Assembly (NCBI GenBank): GCA_043788645.1
Contig: JAYVTS010000415.1
Coordinates: 1 to 7,464, forward strand
Direction of reading: 5' to 3'
DNA: 7,464 nt
Source of the DNA: CANIZL01 sp043788645
Lineage (GTDB): Bacteria > Verrucomicrobiota > Verrucomicrobiia > Limisphaerales > UBA9464
Each line of letters starts with the position of its first letter. Position 1 is the first letter of the stretch. Both the position numbers and the translations under genes were made by a program. Below the pieces are notes generated by a model. It had not been told where the DNA came from and did no database searches. It saw only the letters and a list, made by a program, of their open reading frames with translations. Below, in pieces: positions 6,764 through 7,464 of this stretch.

Positions 6764-7464
6764 GTGATCCATCCGCAGCTTGATCGGCTTTTTGCCGGCG
6801 CAGCCGAACTTTCGGCCTCCGATCTCCACCTGATCGCGGGTGTACCGGCCGCCTTCCGTGTGACCGGCGAAATCATCCTCGCAGATGAAGACGCTTTCAG
6901 TGGAGAGGAGGTCCATGCCATGGCCCTCAGCCTTTTATCGCCGGCCCAAAAGCAAAAACTGGATGATGATTGGGAACTCTGCATTTCCATCCGCCATCAC
7001 GTAGCCGGTCGGATCCGTTCGACGTTTTATCGCCGTGCGGGGATTATAGAACTGAGTTTTCGTTTCACGGGTGCCAACATTTTGACGCGGGGCGAACTCG
7101 GGTTACCAGCCAGTTTGGATGATCTCGCCCGCCGCTCGAATGGCCTCATTCTGATTACTGGCCCGACCGGAGCGGGTAAGACGACTACGCTTAACTATTT
7201 GGTAGACCTCATTAATGCGGAACGGCGGTGTAAGATCCTGACCATTGAAGATCCCATTGAATTCGTGCATGAAAACCGTAAGGCAATTGTCGTCCAACAA
7301 GAGGTGCTGACGGATGTTCGGTCGTTTAATCGAGCGTTGATTCACGCTTTGCGTCAGGATCCGGATGTGATGGTGATTGGCGAAATTCGGGATCACGAAG
7401 CGATCGCTACGGCGTTGACCGCGGCTGAAACGGGGCATTTGGTGTTGGCAACCATGCATTCTCC
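6764..7464 (+). CDS. pilT: PilT-family type IV pilus retraction ATPase (partial, C-terminus beyond window end)
   Basis: This secretion-type hexameric ATPase powers pilus retraction in twitching motility from the cytoplasmic face of the inner membrane. The first 233 residues are present. The N-terminal PAS-like domain carries ELSASDLHLIAGVPAAFRVT (about 15-34), matching the PilT ASD.H...G.P...R signature. The ATPase core follows: Walker A GPTGAGKTT (133-141, Lys139), Asp box ILTIEDPIEFVH (158-169), VVQQEV (176-181), Walker B DVMVIGEIRD (201-210) and His box AETGHLVLATMH (221-232). The usual C-terminal AIRNLI-type region is outside the window. Only GTG at 6764 can start the frame, because an in-frame TGA lies at 6740-6742 and no ATG or TTG intervenes; Shine-Dalgarno is weak (TTGGAA about 10 bases upstream). 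PilU or another PilT paralogue is possible, since verrucomicrobial genomes often carry several. Confidence 0.93.
   Translation, partial: MIHPQLDRLFAGAAELSASDLHLIAGVPAAFRVTGEIILADEDAFSGEEVHAMALSLLSPAQKQKLDDDWELCISIRHHVAGRIRSTFYRRAGIIELSFRFTGANILTRGELGLPASLDDLARRSNGLILITGPTGAGKTTTLNYLVDLINAERRCKILTIEDPIEFVHENRKAIVVQQEVLTDVRSFNRALIHALRQDPDVMVIGEIRDHEAIATALTAAETGHLVLATMHS

Overview
The window looks like chromosomal DNA from a member of the Verrucomicrobiota, most likely a Pedosphaera/Limisphaerales-type soil or sediment bacterium. This rests on family recognition, not on a search. Three things point there: the C-terminal module of the large protease (a GRTYRVQ...WTDL...FTD.NPP...YRA pattern common in verrucomicrobial secreted proteins), a PEP-CTERM (exosortase) sorting tail, and a secreted PQQ-type beta-propeller opening with DWPQFRGP, a style frequent in Planctomycetes/Verrucomicrobia.

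The left half (1-3991) is on the minus strand and reads right to left. First comes an 803-residue secreted subtilisin-fold peptidase (3991-1580), whose catalytic His position appears to be occupied by Glu, as in sedolisins. After only 33 bases comes a 243-residue secreted protein with a kexin-type P-domain and a PEP-CTERM anchor (1546-815). After 90 more bases comes a membrane-anchored TPR protein (724 to beyond base 1). The first two are probably co-transcribed; the third may be.

A 423-base divergent intergenic region (3992-4414) separates this block from the plus-strand half. It contains a 16-base palindrome and a GC-rich, hairpin-forming segment that may be a dispersed repeat or structured element.

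The right half (4415-7464) is on the plus strand. It holds a secreted BamB/PQQ-like beta-propeller protein (4415-5710), a cytoplasmic TPR protein (5811-6587), and the first 233 codons of a PilT-family retraction ATPase (6764 to beyond the window end). Between the last two is a 160-base segment bounded by 32-base imperfect inverted repeats, which looks like a small non-autonomous repeat element or a long hairpin.

How the genes work together is only partly visible. The left half suggests an exported protease and a surface-sorted P-domain partner. The right end suggests a type IV pilus/twitching locus. I saw no tRNA, rRNA, CRISPR array, transposase or phage gene, and no clear case for a wholly new system. 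The most unusual items are the Glu-for-His protease with its separately encoded P-domain neighbour, and the inverted-repeat element before the PilT-type gene.
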